A DNA stretch of 5,734 bases, from positions 1 through 5,734 of the forward strand of contig JAJAZG010000015.1 of the NCBI GenBank assembly GCA_026785865.1. The letters are read 5' to 3'. This document shows positions 5,690 to 5,734 of this stretch, piece after piece; position 1 is the first letter of the stretch, and every line of letters begins with the position of its first letter. The notes under the pieces were generated by a model. It saw only the letters and a list, made by a program, of their open reading frames with translations. It was not told where the DNA came from and searched no databases. Position numbers and translations under genes: made by a program. This stretch comes from Pseudanabaena sp. CAN_BIN31. Lineage in GTDB: Bacteria; Cyanobacteriota; Cyanobacteriia; Pseudanabaenales; Pseudanabaenaceae.

Positions 5690-5734
5690 TTATTTGGGGC
5701 GAAGGCGGTTGGTGTTTTTTTGTGATTGGGAGGC
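5690..5734 (-). CDS. possible 3' end of a gene entering from the right edge
   Basis: Read from the window edge, the minus strand has 14 sense codons (ASQSQKNTNRLRPK) ending in TAA at 5692-5690. A basic, polar tail of this kind would be ordinary for a protein C-terminus, and the palindromes at 5602-5670 would then lie between convergent genes. Another minus frame stays open from the edge through the repeat to a TAG near 5602, so the choice is uncertain. Too short to assign; the stretch could equally be non-coding. Confidence 0.2.
   Translation of the reverse strand, partial: ASQSQKNTNRLRPK

Overview
The window looks cyanobacterial. Five copies of the octamer GCGATCGC (the HIP1 repeat typical of many cyanobacterial chromosomes) occur in 5.7 kb, where chance would give well under one. 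Genes are AT-rich and start without clear Shine-Dalgarno sequences, and the protein families (GT14 branching enzyme, pyruvyl transferase family, GT2, class I methyltransferase, GTP cyclohydrolase I) fit a filamentous cyanobacterium. Pseudanabaena-like is my guess from overall feel only; no marker gene settles the genus.

Layout. Positions 1-150 hold a possible gene fragment running off the left edge and a strong 14-bp-arm hairpin. Positions 151-1059 (+) encode a GT14 core-2/I-branching-type glycosyltransferase. It converges on a three-gene minus-strand cluster that reads, in transcription order, methyltransferase with an unassigned N-terminal region (4264-3161), short GT2 glycosyltransferase (3098-2436) and polysaccharide pyruvyl transferase family protein (2400-1093). 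The two convergent units share one perfectly palindromic bidirectional terminator (1065-1094), which overlaps the last stop codon of the cluster and has a HIP1 octamer at its centre. A 573-bp AT-rich region (4265-4837) with no convincing gene separates the cluster from a divergent folE-like gene (4838-5602, +), which ends directly in a terminator. The last 73 bases may hold the tail of a minus-strand gene.

How the genes fit together. The three minus-strand genes are closely spaced (gaps of 62 and 35 bp) and all start with the same TTTTTATG context, so they probably form one operon for building or decorating an extracellular or cell-surface glycan. The GT14 gene fits the same theme but is transcribed separately. 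The GTP cyclohydrolase gene is visibly richer in GC and belongs to pterin/folate or deazaguanine metabolism. Its link to the sugar genes is unknown and may be only adjacency.

I found no mobile element, CRISPR array, tRNA or rRNA, and nothing that I would call a new system with confidence. The best leads are the unassigned N-terminal half of the methyltransferase, the CSHH zinc-site variant of FolE, the shared T5-ATG starts, and the two strong palindromes flanking the GT14 gene.
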